Shown one piece after another: positions 33,884 to 42,649 of a stretch of 64,000 nt of DNA; within the stretch, counting starts at the first letter, position 1; every line of letters begins with the position of its first letter. The stretch comes from Actinomycetes bacterium. Lineage in GTDB: Bacteria; Actinomycetota; Acidimicrobiia; Acidimicrobiales; RAAP-2. The translations under genes and the position numbers were made by a program. The stretch covers positions 38,190 through 102,189 of the forward strand of contig JAJYXE010000037.1 in the NCBI GenBank assembly GCA_021791145.1. Direction: 5' to 3'. The notes beneath the pieces are model-generated. The model was not told the DNA's origin and made no database searches. It worked only from the letters and a program-made list of their open reading frames with translations.

Positions 33884-35009
33884 GGCCGGACGTGCGGCGA
33901 GAGGCGAAGCGAAGCCGTTCAAGCTCACCACAGGTCGGTGGCAACTATGGCTCGAGCTGCCGGCAGGGTCGTCGGGCGAGCGACGTCGCAAGGCCGTACG
34001 CGCGCGCACCCGTGCGTTGGTAGTGCGGGAGGCGAACCGTGCGCGCGCCGACCTCGATCTCGGCGTGGAACCTGCGAACCGCAGGGTCACCGTCTCGGCG
34101 TTGGTTGCAACATGGCTCGAGAGCCGCGAGGGCAAGGTCTCGACCACAACGCTCGACCTCCACCGGAGCATCGCGCGCACGCACATAGACGGATCGGTCG
34201 TCGGGCGCAAGGCCGTCGCAGCTCTCACCGTGCGCGACGTCAACGCGCTGCTTCGATCAAAGCGCGACGCTGGGCTCTCGCCGCGGACGTGCAAGGCGAT
34301 CAGGGACGTGTTGCGCGCGTCGATCGATTGGGCGGTGCAGCAGGGCATCGCGCAGCGCAACGTCGTGAAGTTCACCGAGCCCCCTAAGCAACGCCCGAGC
34401 GAGCACCGCGCCATGACCATGGACGAGGCGAAGGCGTTCAAGGCCGCAGCCGCGGGCACTCCATTCGAGGCGGCGTTCGCCGTGATGATGACACTCGGAC
34501 TACGGCCCGGTGAGTGCCTTGCGCTCGCATGGTCCGACATCGACCTCGACGCCCGGACGCTCCGCGTACGCCACAGTCTCAAGCGCGACGGGAGCATGAG
34601 CGACGCGAAGAATGACGGATCCCGCCGGCAGCTCACCCTGACGGCCAGACTCGTGCCGCTCCTCCGGGCACGCAAGACCGCTCAGTCGGCCGACCGTCTC
34701 CGGTGCGGCGAGTCGTGGACCGACAGCGGGCTGATCTTCACGACGACCATCGGCACGGCGGTGAGCGACCGGAACCTCACGCTGCGGGTGTTCCGCCCGA
34801 TCTGCGAGCGGGCCGGTGCCGGGCGCTGGGATCTCCACGAGCTGCGCCATACCGCCGCCACGCTCATGCTCGCGAACGGCGTGCCGATCGAACGGGTGTC
34901 GAAGGTACTCGGGCACTCGTCGATCCGGGTCACGGCCGACGTCTACGGGCACCTGGTCCCCCGAGATCTGGAGACGGCCGCCGACGTCATGGACGCGCTC
35001 TGGTCGTAG
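33882..35009 (+). CDS. Tyrosine-type site-specific integrase
   Basis: 375 residues from GTG 33882, with GGAGGT eight bases upstream. The N-terminal SAM-like core-binding domain runs over about 65-150. The catalytic domain shows the first Arg in LGLRPGECLALAW, HELRHTAATLM with His and Arg, and LGHSSIRVTADVYGH with His and the nucleophilic Tyr. It would catalyse integration and excision of the island at the tRNA-Ala gene beside it. The N-terminus (FKLTTGRWQLWLELPAG) matches phage and actinomycete-ICE integrases. Confidence 0.95.
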   Translation: MAGRAARGEAKPFKLTTGRWQLWLELPAGSSGERRRKAVRARTRALVVREANRARADLDLGVEPANRRVTVSALVATWLESREGKVSTTTLDLHRSIARTHIDGSVVGRKAVAALTVRDVNALLRSKRDAGLSPRTCKAIRDVLRASIDWAVQQGIAQRNVVKFTEPPKQRPSEHRAMTMDEAKAFKAAAAGTPFEAAFAVMMTLGLRPGECLALAWSDIDLDARTLRVRHSLKRDGSMSDAKNDGSRRQLTLTARLVPLLRARKTAQSADRLRCGESWTDSGLIFTTTIGTAVSDRNLTLRVFRPICERAGAGRWDLHELRHTAATLMLANGVPIERVSKVLGHSSIRVTADVYGHLVPRDLETAADVMDALWS

Positions 35010-35040
35010 CGAGCGCACGGCCCGAGCGAAACGATCGCCC

Positions 35041-35217
35041 TCATACCGACACGACGACGACTCGGCCCTCTAGCTCAGCGATCGCGGCCGGCGAGATCAA
35101 CACCCGACGGCCCAAGATCGTCGCTCTGAGCTTGCCGGACTTCACCAGGCGGTCCACGGTGGAGACCGAGACACGCAAGGTTTCGGCAGCTTCCTCCCGA
35201 GTGAGAAATGCTTGCAT
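35041..35217 (-). CDS. Excisionase-type helix-turn-helix protein
   Basis: 58 residues from ATG 35217. The sequence FLTREEAAETLRVSVSTVDR, then KSGKLRATILGRRVLISPAA is a complete excisionase/MerR-like helix-turn-helix with wing. It is convergent with the integrase and 31 bases from it. It probably sets the direction of integrase recombination or regulates element genes. Confidence 0.85.
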   Translation of the reverse strand: MQAFLTREEAAETLRVSVSTVDRLVKSGKLRATILGRRVLISPAAIAELEGRVVVVSV

Positions 35218-35227
35218 CGACGCGCTC

Positions 35228-35638
35228 CTATAGACGTTCGGGCATGGGACCAGGCGGCGCCAGACGAGGGAACTTCCGGCCCTCGGGGTCGTGTCCCTCG
35301 GGCCAAGCAGTGACAACCGACTCTCGGTGGCCAAGCGCGATGCGGGCGGCCCATTCGAGGTTGGCGTCCGGGCCGGCGGGGTCGCCGCTGGCGGCGAGGT
35401 GCGTGGCCCGCGGCGCCAACGCAGCGGTCGGGGGCGAGGAACTCTGGTCGTGCACGCTCCCCCAGTCCCGCTCGAGCTGGTGCCGTCCGACATGGAGCTG
35501 ACCGAGGTGACGCTGATCGAGCAGCGGCGCTACGAGCCCCAACCACAGCGCGAACCGGCATCCCGACTCGCTGCCGTTGATGGTGTCGAGCGCGTGGTGG
35601 AAGATGGCGGCCGGTTGCGTGTCGAGCCAGGTGAGCAT
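35228..35638 (-). CDS. Hypothetical protein of the integrated element
   Basis: 136 residues from ATG 35638, fixed by AAGGAGGT four bases upstream; the longer frame to GTG 35698 is less likely. Protein-like sequence (MLTWLDTQPAAIFHHALDTI) with no motif I recognise and no membrane helix. It ends ten bases before the excisionase-like gene and is probably in the same transcript. Confidence 0.65.
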   Translation of the reverse strand: MLTWLDTQPAAIFHHALDTINGSESGCRFALWLGLVAPLLDQRHLGQLHVGRHQLERDWGSVHDQSSSPPTAALAPRATHLAASGDPAGPDANLEWAARIALGHRESVVTAWPEGHDPEGRKFPRLAPPGPMPERL

Positions 35639-35694
35639 CGGGACCTCCTTCAGCCCAGGCGTCGGGCCGCTGTTGGGTGGCCGACTGACGACCA

Positions 35695-35888
35695 TCACTG
35701 GCCCTCGCCGTCTCCGCGGATCGCCCTGATGGCGCGCTTCGAGCCGCGGGCCACGTCCTCGTCAACTCGGCGTGGTTAACCCGCTTCGCGTCGCGAAGCA
35801 CCGCCATGGCTTTGACGTGGCCGGGGTGCCGGTACCAACGGCGGGATGGCGTGGTGGGGTCGAGGTGACCGAATCGCTCGACGAGCAC
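35695..35888 (-). pseudogene. Remnant of a DUF4913-like element gene, frameshifted
   Basis: One frame reads LPAWVEVLVERFGHLDP and RRWYRHPGHVKAMAVLRDAKR, which resembles the W-rich DUF4913 proteins of actinobacterial mobile elements. It then runs into nonsense. A second frame continues naturally as VDEDVARGSKRAIRAI and ends at TGA 35697-35695, overlapping the next gene's start. A single-base change near 35770 joins the two. No proper start is seen; GTG 35888 is the earliest usable. Confidence 0.5.
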
Positions 35889-35921
35889 CTCGACCCAGGC
35901 GGGCAGCGACGCCCATTCCCC

Positions 35922-36206
35922 TCAAGTGTTGGCCGGCGCGAGGTAGGGCCAGAAGAGAGAGCCTCCGATCTCGTAAAGGCAGCGGGGCCCGGCCACGTAG
36001 TCGATCTTGCGCATCGCGCCGAGCGCGAGCTCAGCGCCCGGTAGCTGGCTCCCCGGCTCGTATTCCGGCTCGTACTCAGCCGGCGAGCCGTCGACGCTCA
36101 CCTGGGCGTCTCGGCTGATCCGCGACTGGGTGCCACCGACGGTCGAGTCCGCTGACTCGCCGGCCCATGCGGCGGCCTCACCGAAGCGGTCGCTGTCAGT
36201 GGACAC
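35922..36206 (-). CDS. Small hypothetical protein
   Basis: 94 residues from GTG 36206. The C-terminal part (MRKIDYVAGPRCLYEIGG, FWPYLAP) looks protein-like, while the N-terminal half is acidic with an EYEPEYEPG repeat. No family recognised. It is upstream of the degraded DUF4913-like gene in the same frame, so the two could be pieces of one gene broken by the TGA at 35922-35924. Confidence 0.4.
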   Translation of the reverse strand: MSTDSDRFGEAAAWAGESADSTVGGTQSRISRDAQVSVDGSPAEYEPEYEPGSQLPGAELALGAMRKIDYVAGPRCLYEIGGSLFWPYLAPANT

Positions 36207-36339
36207 TCCGCGGGCGGTGTGCGACCACGTGGACCACCTCCACCCAATGCAGTCGATACCTGCAATGCCGACGTCCTACTCCCGCGTTGTACGACCACCC
36301 ACCGGAACACCGTCGTGTCGTCTTCCTCACTGAGCCGCG

Positions 36340-36530
36340 TCGACCGACCCCCAACAGGCCAGCTCCACGACAGTCCCCAAACACCCCAGCACCACCGCCC
36401 CACGACAGCCCCTCACTACCGCAACTCCCGACCACGACCCCCGACCTCCACAATCCCCAACCCCCGACCACGACCTCCACCCCCGACCACAACCTCCGAC
36501 CACAACCTCCGACCACCATTTCCCGCACTC
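36340..36530. repeat. C-rich degenerate repeat tract upstream of the relaxase gene
   Basis: About 190 bases almost free of G runs on the plus strand, built from variants of CCCGACCAC(G/A)ACCTCC. It lies in the 430-bp gap before the MobF relaxase. Such strand-biased repeats are typical of oriT or replication regions of mobile elements, though I cannot point to a nic site. The rest of the gap (36207-36634) holds no convincing gene; the open frame through it is caused by the biased composition. Confidence 0.6.
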
Positions 36531-36634
36531 GTCTGGCACTCGAGGACACCCCCCGGGCTGGAGGGGGCAGACGGTGGACGCCTGACGGCCGGGTAACCGC
36601 GGGGCGAGGTGCGTCCCGAAGATCGGATCGGGCC

Positions 36635-39600
36635 GTGATCTCGCTTCGCCGGATGAGCCTCGGAACCGGCTACCGCTACCTGATGGAGTCGGTGGCCGTC
36701 GGCGACGGCGCGCCCCGCGGGTCGTCGAGCCTGACCTCCTACTACGCCCAGTCGGGCACCCCGCCCGGCGTCTTCCTGGGTGCGGGGCTGGCCGGCCTCG
36801 ACGACGGCCGAGGAATCGAGCCCCGGACGCAGGTGACCGAGGAGCATCTGTTCAACCTCCTCGGCATGTGCGCCGATCCGCTCACCGGCACCCCCCTCGG
36901 CCGCCAGCCCAACCGCTCCCACCTGTCAGTGGCCAAGCGGATCGCAGCACGGGTCGCGGCCATCGAAGCGACGGCCACCGAGACCGCGCGCACAGCACTG
37001 GTGATTGCGATCGAGGCCGAGGAGCGGGCCAAGACGCGTACCCAGCGGGCGCCCGTCGCCGGGTTCGACCTCACCTTCTCGGTCTCCAAGTCCATCTCTG
37101 CCGCCTGGGCCCTCGCGGACGAGGAGACCAAGGCGGCGATCTACGAGTGCCATCGCCGGGCGATCGACGTGGTGCTCGCGTATGCAGAGCGCGAGGTGTT
37201 CTGCTCGCGCTCGGGCACCCACGGCGTGGTCCAAGAGGACATCTGTGGCGTCGTGGCCGCGGCGTTCACCCACTTCGACTCACGCGCAGGCGACCCCCAG
37301 CTCCACGACCATGTGGTCGTGGCCAATCGCGCACGGTCGAGATCGGACGGGGTGTGGCGGACCCTGGATTCCCGGGGGCTGTTCAAGTCGACGGTGATGC
37401 TCTCAGAACTCCACCAAGGCGTGCTTGCGGACCTGTTGACCCAGCAGCTCGGGTGGGGCTTCGACGGGCGGAGCAGGCAGCACTCGGACCAGCTGCGTTT
37501 CGAGGTGACCGGCGTCCCCGAGGCTCTCATGGCCGAGTTCTCCCGGCGCGCGGCGTCCATCGAGGCGCGCAAGGACACGCTGGTGACCGAGTTCGCAGCC
37601 GCCCACGGCCGTCAGCCGACCAATGTGGAGGTGCTCCGGCTCCGCCAGCGCGCCACGCTCGAGACCCGCCCGGAAAAGTCCCACTACAGCCTCTCCGAGC
37701 TGACCGAAAGGTGGCGGGAACGGGCTGCGACCTTCGTCGGGCAGGACACCGAGGCATGGGTGGCGAGCCTGGCTGAGCGAAGCGACCTCCCAGCTCTCCG
37801 CGGCTCGGACCTGGCCGACGCGATCTTGGAGGACATGTCCGCAGTCGCGGTCAAAAAGGTGGCCGAGCGCCGCGCCACGTTCTCCCGGGCCAACGTCTTG
37901 GCCGAGGTGCACCGCCAGCTCCACGGGGTGCGCTTCGCTTCTCCTTCTGAGCGGATCGCAGTCGCCGAGCGCACCGCCGACCTGGCGGTCTCCCGCTCCC
38001 TGCTCATCTCCGCGCCCGAGCTGCACACGACGCCCGAGCTGTTCCGCCGGGCCGATGGCACGAGCAGGTTCCTGGCCAAGGGCCACGAGGTCTACACCAC
38101 CACGACCCTCTTGGAAGCAGAAGCTCGGCTGCTCGATGCGGGCCGACGGATCGGCGGGCCGGGTGTGACACGGGCGACGGTCGCGGCCGTCACCGACGCG
38201 AACCTCGACGGCAGAGACCATGGACTGTCCCTCGACCAAGCGCTCGCGGTGGAACAGGTTGCCACCTCGGGGCGTTGCTTGGACGTATTGGTCGGGCCGG
38301 CGGGGACGGGGAAGTCCACGACGATGGCCGGCCTGCGCGCGGTGTGGGAGGCAGAGCACGGTCCGGGCTCGGTGCTCGGCCTCGCCCCCTCGGCTGCTGC
38401 AGCAGAGGTGCTCGCTGAAGAGCTTCGGATCGCAACCGAGAACACCGCGAAGTGGTGCTACGAACACCGCCGAGAGGCTGAGCGGATGGCGATGATCGCC
38501 CACGCTCGCCGGGAACTGGCGGACCCGGCAACCTCCCCACGACACCGGTCGACGCTCCGTTCCCACGCGGACCGAATGGAGGCCGAGGTCGACGCGTGGC
38601 GGCTCCGAGCGGGGCAGTTGGTGATCGTGGACGAAGCCAGCCTGGCCGGAACGTTCGCATTGGACGAGCTGGTCTCTGCGGCCGGAGATGCTGGCGCGAA
38701 GGTGCTCTTGGTCGGTGACGACGCACAGCTCTCCGCCGTGGAAGCCGGCGGCATGTTCGCTGCACTGGTGCGTGATCGCGACGGTCTCGTGCCCGCACTG
38801 AGCGACGTCCGCCGGTTCCGCAACGAGTGGGAGAAAGAGGCGAGCGTCGAGCTGCGCACCGGTTCCACCGACGCGATCGACGCGTACGCGTCCCACGGCC
38901 GGATCCAAGAAGGGGACCGGGCCCAGATGCTCGATGCGCTGTACCGAGCCTGGAAAGCCGACACCGGGGCCGGCCTCGTGAGCCTCATGATCGCAGGCGA
39001 CCTTTCCACCGTGAACGAGCTGAACGCCCGTGCGCGAGCAGACCGCATCGCAGCTGGAGCCGTCACCGAACACGGCGTGTCGGTGGCCGGTGGGGCGACG
39101 GCGGGGGTCGGGGACAAGGTGGTGACCAGAGAGAACGACCGGCGTCTTGTAACGGGGAGGCGGTGGGTCAGAAACGGGGACCAGTGGAGCGTCACCGCCA
39201 CGCACGCCGATGGTTCCATGACCGTCAGGAGGCTCCATGGCACCGGCGAGCTGCGTCTGGCGGCCAACTATGTGACCGAACACGTCGAGCTGGCGTACGC
39301 CGCGACCGCGTACCGCTGCCAAGGCCGCACGGTCGACACCGCGCACGCGATGGTCTCGCCTGCGACCACCCGTGAGGTCTTGTACGTGTCTGCGACCCGG
39401 GGCCAAGAGTCCAATCGGCTCTACGTCGACACCCACTTCGACCCGGAGCCAGAGACTTCCCACGATGGGATGGCCGAGCCGGTCAGTGGCCGTGCGGTGT
39501 TGGCCGCGGTGCTCCGCCACGAAGGCGCCGACGTCGCAGCGCACGAAATGATCCATCGAGTCCATGACGAAGCAGAGTCCATGGAGCGTCTGTCGGCCGA

Positions 39601-40309
39601 GTACCTCACCCTTGCCACCGCCGCCCAGGCCGAGCGCTTCGACGCAATGTTGGCGCGCTCGGGGCTCAGCGATGCACAGCTCGACGCGGTGCGGACGAGC
39701 GAAGCTCACGGGCCGCTGCTCGCTGCCTTCTGGGGCGCCGAGGCCCGAGGGCTCGACATCGAGACTGCCTTCCCCCTCCTTGTCGCTGGCCGCAGCCTGG
39801 ACGACGTCGACGACATCGCGGCCGTGCTCCACCGCCGCGTCGAGCGCTGGCCGGATGCCGCGGGCGACCGGCGCTGGCGGTCGGAGGACCTGATCGCCGG
39901 GCTCATTCCGAGGGCGAAAAGGGTCAACGACGCCGAGCTGGCGAGGGCGCTCGCCGAGCGGGACCTCGCGATGCAAGAGCGTGCCAGGGCCTTGGCGGCA
40001 CAGGCAATCGAAGCGGGCCGATCCTGGGTCGCAGGGCTCGGGAGCCCACCGACCGAGCCGCTCCGCCGGGAACGGTGGCTGCGCGAGGTCTCGACTGTCG
40101 CCGCCTACCGGGATCGCTGGCACCTCACCAGCGAGCGACCCCTCGGCGCCGAGACCGACGCGGCCAGTATCGAACAGCAGACCCAGAGGAAGCGGGCACA
40201 GGCCGCCATGAAGCGAGCCTTCGCCATCAGCAAGACCGCGACGGTGCAGCCGGCTGGACCAGTTCTCGAGGTCGAGATGCAGGTGCAGCGTGGAGTCGAA
40301 CCACCATGA
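36635..40309 (+). CDS. MobF/TrwC-type conjugative relaxase-helicase
   Basis: 1224 residues from GTG 36635; ATG 36653 is the alternative. The N-terminal relaxase has GYRYLMESVAVGDG and LTSYYAQSGTPPG with the Tyr pair, FDLTFSVSKS, and the three-histidine motif (AFTHFDSR, PQLHDHVVVANR) around residues 210-230. The helicase part has Walker A VGPAGTGKSTT near 554, VIVDEASLAG near 664, VGDDAQLSAVEAGG, and YRCQGRTVDTAHAMV. It nicks oriT and unwinds the transferred strand in conjugation. Being full length with all motifs, the element may still be mobilisable. No type IV coupling protein or secretion genes are seen in the window. Confidence 0.95.
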   Translation: MISLRRMSLGTGYRYLMESVAVGDGAPRGSSSLTSYYAQSGTPPGVFLGAGLAGLDDGRGIEPRTQVTEEHLFNLLGMCADPLTGTPLGRQPNRSHLSVAKRIAARVAAIEATATETARTALVIAIEAEERAKTRTQRAPVAGFDLTFSVSKSISAAWALADEETKAAIYECHRRAIDVVLAYAEREVFCSRSGTHGVVQEDICGVVAAAFTHFDSRAGDPQLHDHVVVANRARSRSDGVWRTLDSRGLFKSTVMLSELHQGVLADLLTQQLGWGFDGRSRQHSDQLRFEVTGVPEALMAEFSRRAASIEARKDTLVTEFAAAHGRQPTNVEVLRLRQRATLETRPEKSHYSLSELTERWRERAATFVGQDTEAWVASLAERSDLPALRGSDLADAILEDMSAVAVKKVAERRATFSRANVLAEVHRQLHGVRFASPSERIAVAERTADLAVSRSLLISAPELHTTPELFRRADGTSRFLAKGHEVYTTTTLLEAEARLLDAGRRIGGPGVTRATVAAVTDANLDGRDHGLSLDQALAVEQVATSGRCLDVLVGPAGTGKSTTMAGLRAVWEAEHGPGSVLGLAPSAAAAEVLAEELRIATENTAKWCYEHRREAERMAMIAHARRELADPATSPRHRSTLRSHADRMEAEVDAWRLRAGQLVIVDEASLAGTFALDELVSAAGDAGAKVLLVGDDAQLSAVEAGGMFAALVRDRDGLVPALSDVRRFRNEWEKEASVELRTGSTDAIDAYASHGRIQEGDRAQMLDALYRAWKADTGAGLVSLMIAGDLSTVNELNARARADRIAAGAVTEHGVSVAGGATAGVGDKVVTRENDRRLVTGRRWVRNGDQWSVTATHADGSMTVRRLHGTGELRLAANYVTEHVELAYAATAYRCQGRTVDTAHAMVSPATTREVLYVSATRGQESNRLYVDTHFDPEPETSHDGMAEPVSGRAVLAAVLRHEGADVAAHEMIHRVHDEAESMERLSAEYLTLATAAQAERFDAMLARSGLSDAQLDAVRTSEAHGPLLAAFWGAEARGLDIETAFPLLVAGRSLDDVDDIAAVLHRRVERWPDAAGDRRWRSEDLIAGLIPRAKRVNDAELARALAERDLAMQERARALAAQAIEAGRSWVAGLGSPPTEPLRRERWLREVSTVAAYRDRWHLTSERPLGAETDAASIEQQTQRKRAQAAMKRAFAISKTATVQPAGPVLEVEMQVQRGVEPP

Positions 40310-40524
40310 GCACACGCAGGAACGGGAGGGCCATCGCGCGCTTGGAGCACGACGCCCGCCAACGGGCGACCGATGATCGGGTGCCTATTCGATGCCGACG
40401 ATGTCGTCCCAGTGGCGACGCCACCTCGGAGCATCGACCGGCTGATGGACCTCGATGGCCCACATCTCTTCCATGGCTGCGTGCAGCTCTCGCTGCCACT
40501 GTTCGGGGGTCTTGGCGTCGATGA
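40306..40524 (+). CDS. Possible short ORF coupled to the relaxase
   Basis: ATG 40306 overlaps the relaxase stop as ATGA and encodes MSTRRNGRAIARLEHDARQR at the start of a 72-residue frame. From 40385 it is antisense to a better-supported minus-strand gene and turns low in quality. The real product may be shorter or absent. Confidence 0.35.
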   Translation: MSTRRNGRAIARLEHDARQRATDDRVPIRCRRCRPSGDATSEHRPADGPRWPTSLPWLRAALAATVRGSWRR

Positions 40525-41038
40525 CCAGCCCCGAGCGCACCCACAGCGCGTTGCGCCCGATCACATGAGTGTTGACGCTCCCGCCGATCGCCGCCTTCAG
40601 TTCTTTTCGGACCCGTCGGCGGATCGCTTCGAGACGGGGAACCGGCACACCTTGGACCATGGCCTCGCCGATCTCGAGCACCGCTGTCGTGAGCCAGCGA
40701 ACGACCTCGTCTTCACCAACGGCTGCAGGAGGTGGGCTGAGCCATCGCTCGACGCTGCGCCAGCAGGACTTGCACATCCGGCCGGCGTCGTCACCGAGCA
40801 GGTCAACGCCGGGCTCGGTCACGATCGCCACGTAGGGTCGACCACACAGGGTCTTCCTCGCGGGCGCCGCTTCGACCAACCGAGGCGAACCGGCGTCGGT
40901 GACGAACTCCGGTGTCGCCGAGGCGAGATCGCCTCCCCAGGAGTGCTCGGTCAGGTGGACCGTTCTTGCCCACCCCCGGGGAAGTGCGACGGGGACCACC
41001 TCGTGCGATCCCACCTGAAGGGGCCGTGACGGCGCCAT
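40385..41038 (-). CDS. Hypothetical protein with cysteine motifs (mobile-element type)
   Basis: 217 residues from ATG 41038; 41062 is also possible. TLCGRPY and GRMCKSCWRSVERW give a C-x-n-CxxC set that may bind metal. The C-terminal 110 residues are helical, charged and end with WRRHWDDIVG. I do not recognise the family. It is convergent with the relaxase. Confidence 0.6.
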   Translation of the reverse strand: MAPSRPLQVGSHEVVPVALPRGWARTVHLTEHSWGGDLASATPEFVTDAGSPRLVEAAPARKTLCGRPYVAIVTEPGVDLLGDDAGRMCKSCWRSVERWLSPPPAAVGEDEVVRWLTTAVLEIGEAMVQGVPVPRLEAIRRRVRKELKAAIGGSVNTHVIGRNALWVRSGLVIDAKTPEQWQRELHAAMEEMWAIEVHQPVDAPRWRRHWDDIVGIE

Positions 41039-41249
41039 TCCGTGCCACGGTAGACGCTGCATTGCGCAACGCGAGGGACCTATCCGGGTTCCTGTGCCCT
41101 ACGCCCCTACCGGCACCTTGAGGACAGGGGCGCGGCGCCGTAATGGGACAGGTGAACTCGTTGGTAGGGGGCACACCCGAACTGTCGCGGCGCCACGGTT
41201 GTGGGCGATCACCGATAGTCGCGTCACAGGCTCGACGTAGCGTGCGGTC

Positions 41250-41510
41250 GTGCCGCGGCTGTCGTATTTCTACGGGATCTCCATCTACATCTACTGGGAC
41301 GATCACAATCCTCCGCACTACCACGCCACCTACGGCGAGCACGAGGCATGGATTGTGATCGCCGACGCGTCCGTGCTCCAAGGTTCGCTCCCCAGACGGG
41401 CACTGCACCTCGTGCGCACGTGGCACCGCCTGCATCACGGCGATCTGGAGGATGCCTGGGCGAAGGCCAAGGCCAACCAGGCTCCCGGTACCATAGAACC
41501 GTTGCCATGA
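41250..41510 (+). CDS. DUF4160 protein
   Basis: 86 residues from GTG 41250. The sequence YFYGISIYIYWDDHNPPHYHA and YGEHEAWIVI, then the helix ending in W, are the DUF4160 signature. The stop overlaps the next gene as ATGA. DUF4160 and DUF2442 genes are often paired and have been suggested as toxin-antitoxin-like modules; no activity is established that I can cite. A 190-bp gap before it holds no visible gene. Confidence 0.88.
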   Translation: MPRLSYFYGISIYIYWDDHNPPHYHATYGEHEAWIVIADASVLQGSLPRRALHLVRTWHRLHHGDLEDAWAKAKANQAPGTIEPLP

Positions 41511-41821
41511 AGACCAACTACCGGATCCCCCACGTCGAGAAGGTCGAGGTCCCTCGCGCGCACGTGATCCGGCTCACCTTCGACGATGGGCTCGTTCGCG
41601 AGCTCGAGTTCGTGCCCGGTTCGAACAGCGGAACGGTCTTCTCACCGCTAGACGACCCTGAGTACTTCGCCCAGGTGCGGGTAGACCCCGAGAGCCGGAC
41701 GGTCACCTGGCCCAACGGCTTGGATCTCGACCCGGCGGTGCTCCATGGCGACTTTGAGCCGGCAGGCGTCAACCACTTCCGCGAAGCACCGCGCCCGAGC
41801 ACCCGCACGGCGACTGGGTAG
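41507..41821 (+). CDS. DUF2442 protein
   Basis: 104 residues from ATG 41507, coupled to the DUF4160 gene. VIRLTFDDGLVRELEF, SPLDDPEYFAQVRVD and TVTWPNGLDLDPAVLHG are typical of DUF2442. It is the expected partner of DUF4160, possibly the antitoxin-like member. Confidence 0.88.
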   Translation: MKTNYRIPHVEKVEVPRAHVIRLTFDDGLVRELEFVPGSNSGTVFSPLDDPEYFAQVRVDPESRTVTWPNGLDLDPAVLHGDFEPAGVNHFREAPRPSTRTATG

Positions 41822-41910
41822 GTCGAGAGATTCTGCACATCCGCGAAGTGCGGCGCATCCGGGGAGTGTGACTGATGCCGAACCCCGGGATGCGGATGCT
41901 GTGGGGCTAG

Positions 41911-41937
41911 CTATCCTAAACGATAGGTCACTATACT
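41911..41937 (+). promoter_or_regulatory. Operator and leaderless promoter of the nucleotidyltransferase/HEPN pair
   Basis: Inverted repeat CTATC-CTAAAC-GATAG (41911-41926) followed by TATACT (41932-41937). GTG 41945 lies eight bases after the box, so the transcript should begin at the start codon. The repeat overlaps the -35 position, suiting autorepression by the encoded winged-helix protein. Confidence 0.6.
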
Positions 41938-41944
41938 TTCTGAC

Positions 41945-42649
41945 GTGGACCTATCTGATCCGACCCGGGCCGTAACGCCGACCCTCGACGGGCCAGTTCT
42001 CGCGGTCCTCGCGGCAGCGGGCCACCCCATGACGGTAGGGGACGTCGCCAAGCTGGTTGTACGCGGGTCCGAGATTGGTGTCCGCCGCTGTCTTGCTCGA
42101 CTCGTCGATGAGGGGATCGTCAAATCGACGGAGATGGGTCGGAATCGGGTCCACGAACTGAACCGGGAGCACCTGGCCGCCCCCGTGGCAGAACTGCTCG
42201 CCAAATTGCGGCCTGAGCTGTTCGGCCGCATTCGTGCAGAGCTGAGCAAATGGCGCCCCAAGCCCTACTACGCGTGCGTGTTCGGCTCAGCCGCCCGCGC
42301 GGACGGGGGAACCACCAGCGACATTGATCTGCTACTCGTTCATGCGCCCTTTCCGGGGGACCCGAAGCCACCGAAGCAAAAGCGGATCAGCGACTCCCTC
42401 ATGCAGATGTTCTCCACGCCACCACCGGTTGTGTCGAGCGAAGCCAAGCGATGGCCGGGCCAAATCGAGCGTCTGCGAGAGAAAGTGCGGAGCTGGACTG
42501 GCAACCCTGTCCAGGTCGTGGACCTCTCGTGGGCAGAGTGGGTAACGCACAGAGGCGATCCTGGCCTCTTCGATGAGATGCGTCGCGACGCGATCGAGGT
42601 CACTCCGAGATCAGTGCTTGCTGATGCCTTGTTCTCATCAGAGGGTTGA
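41945..42649 (+). CDS. Winged-helix plus minimal nucleotidyltransferase protein
   Basis: 234 residues from GTG 41945. The N-terminal 75 residues are a winged helix (LAAAGHPMTVGDVAKLV, RRCLARLVDEGIV). Residues about 105-130 hold the nucleotidyltransferase core FGSAARADGGTTSDIDLLLV (GS-x-AR with the DxD). It belongs to the MNT side of HEPN/MNT-type toxin-antitoxin pairs, in which the nucleotidyltransferase can neutralise the HEPN toxin by nucleotide addition. The next gene starts one base after its stop. Confidence 0.85.
   Translation: MDLSDPTRAVTPTLDGPVLAVLAAAGHPMTVGDVAKLVVRGSEIGVRRCLARLVDEGIVKSTEMGRNRVHELNREHLAAPVAELLAKLRPELFGRIRAELSKWRPKPYYACVFGSAARADGGTTSDIDLLLVHAPFPGDPKPPKQKRISDSLMQMFSTPPPVVSSEAKRWPGQIERLREKVRSWTGNPVQVVDLSWAEWVTHRGDPGLFDEMRRDAIEVTPRSVLADALFSSEG

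Noticed and set aside
36233..36250. Short match to the tRNA-Ala 3' end (CCTCCACCC) as attR
   Set aside because: Only about nine bases match, too few for an attachment-site repeat, and it would place the relaxase outside the element.
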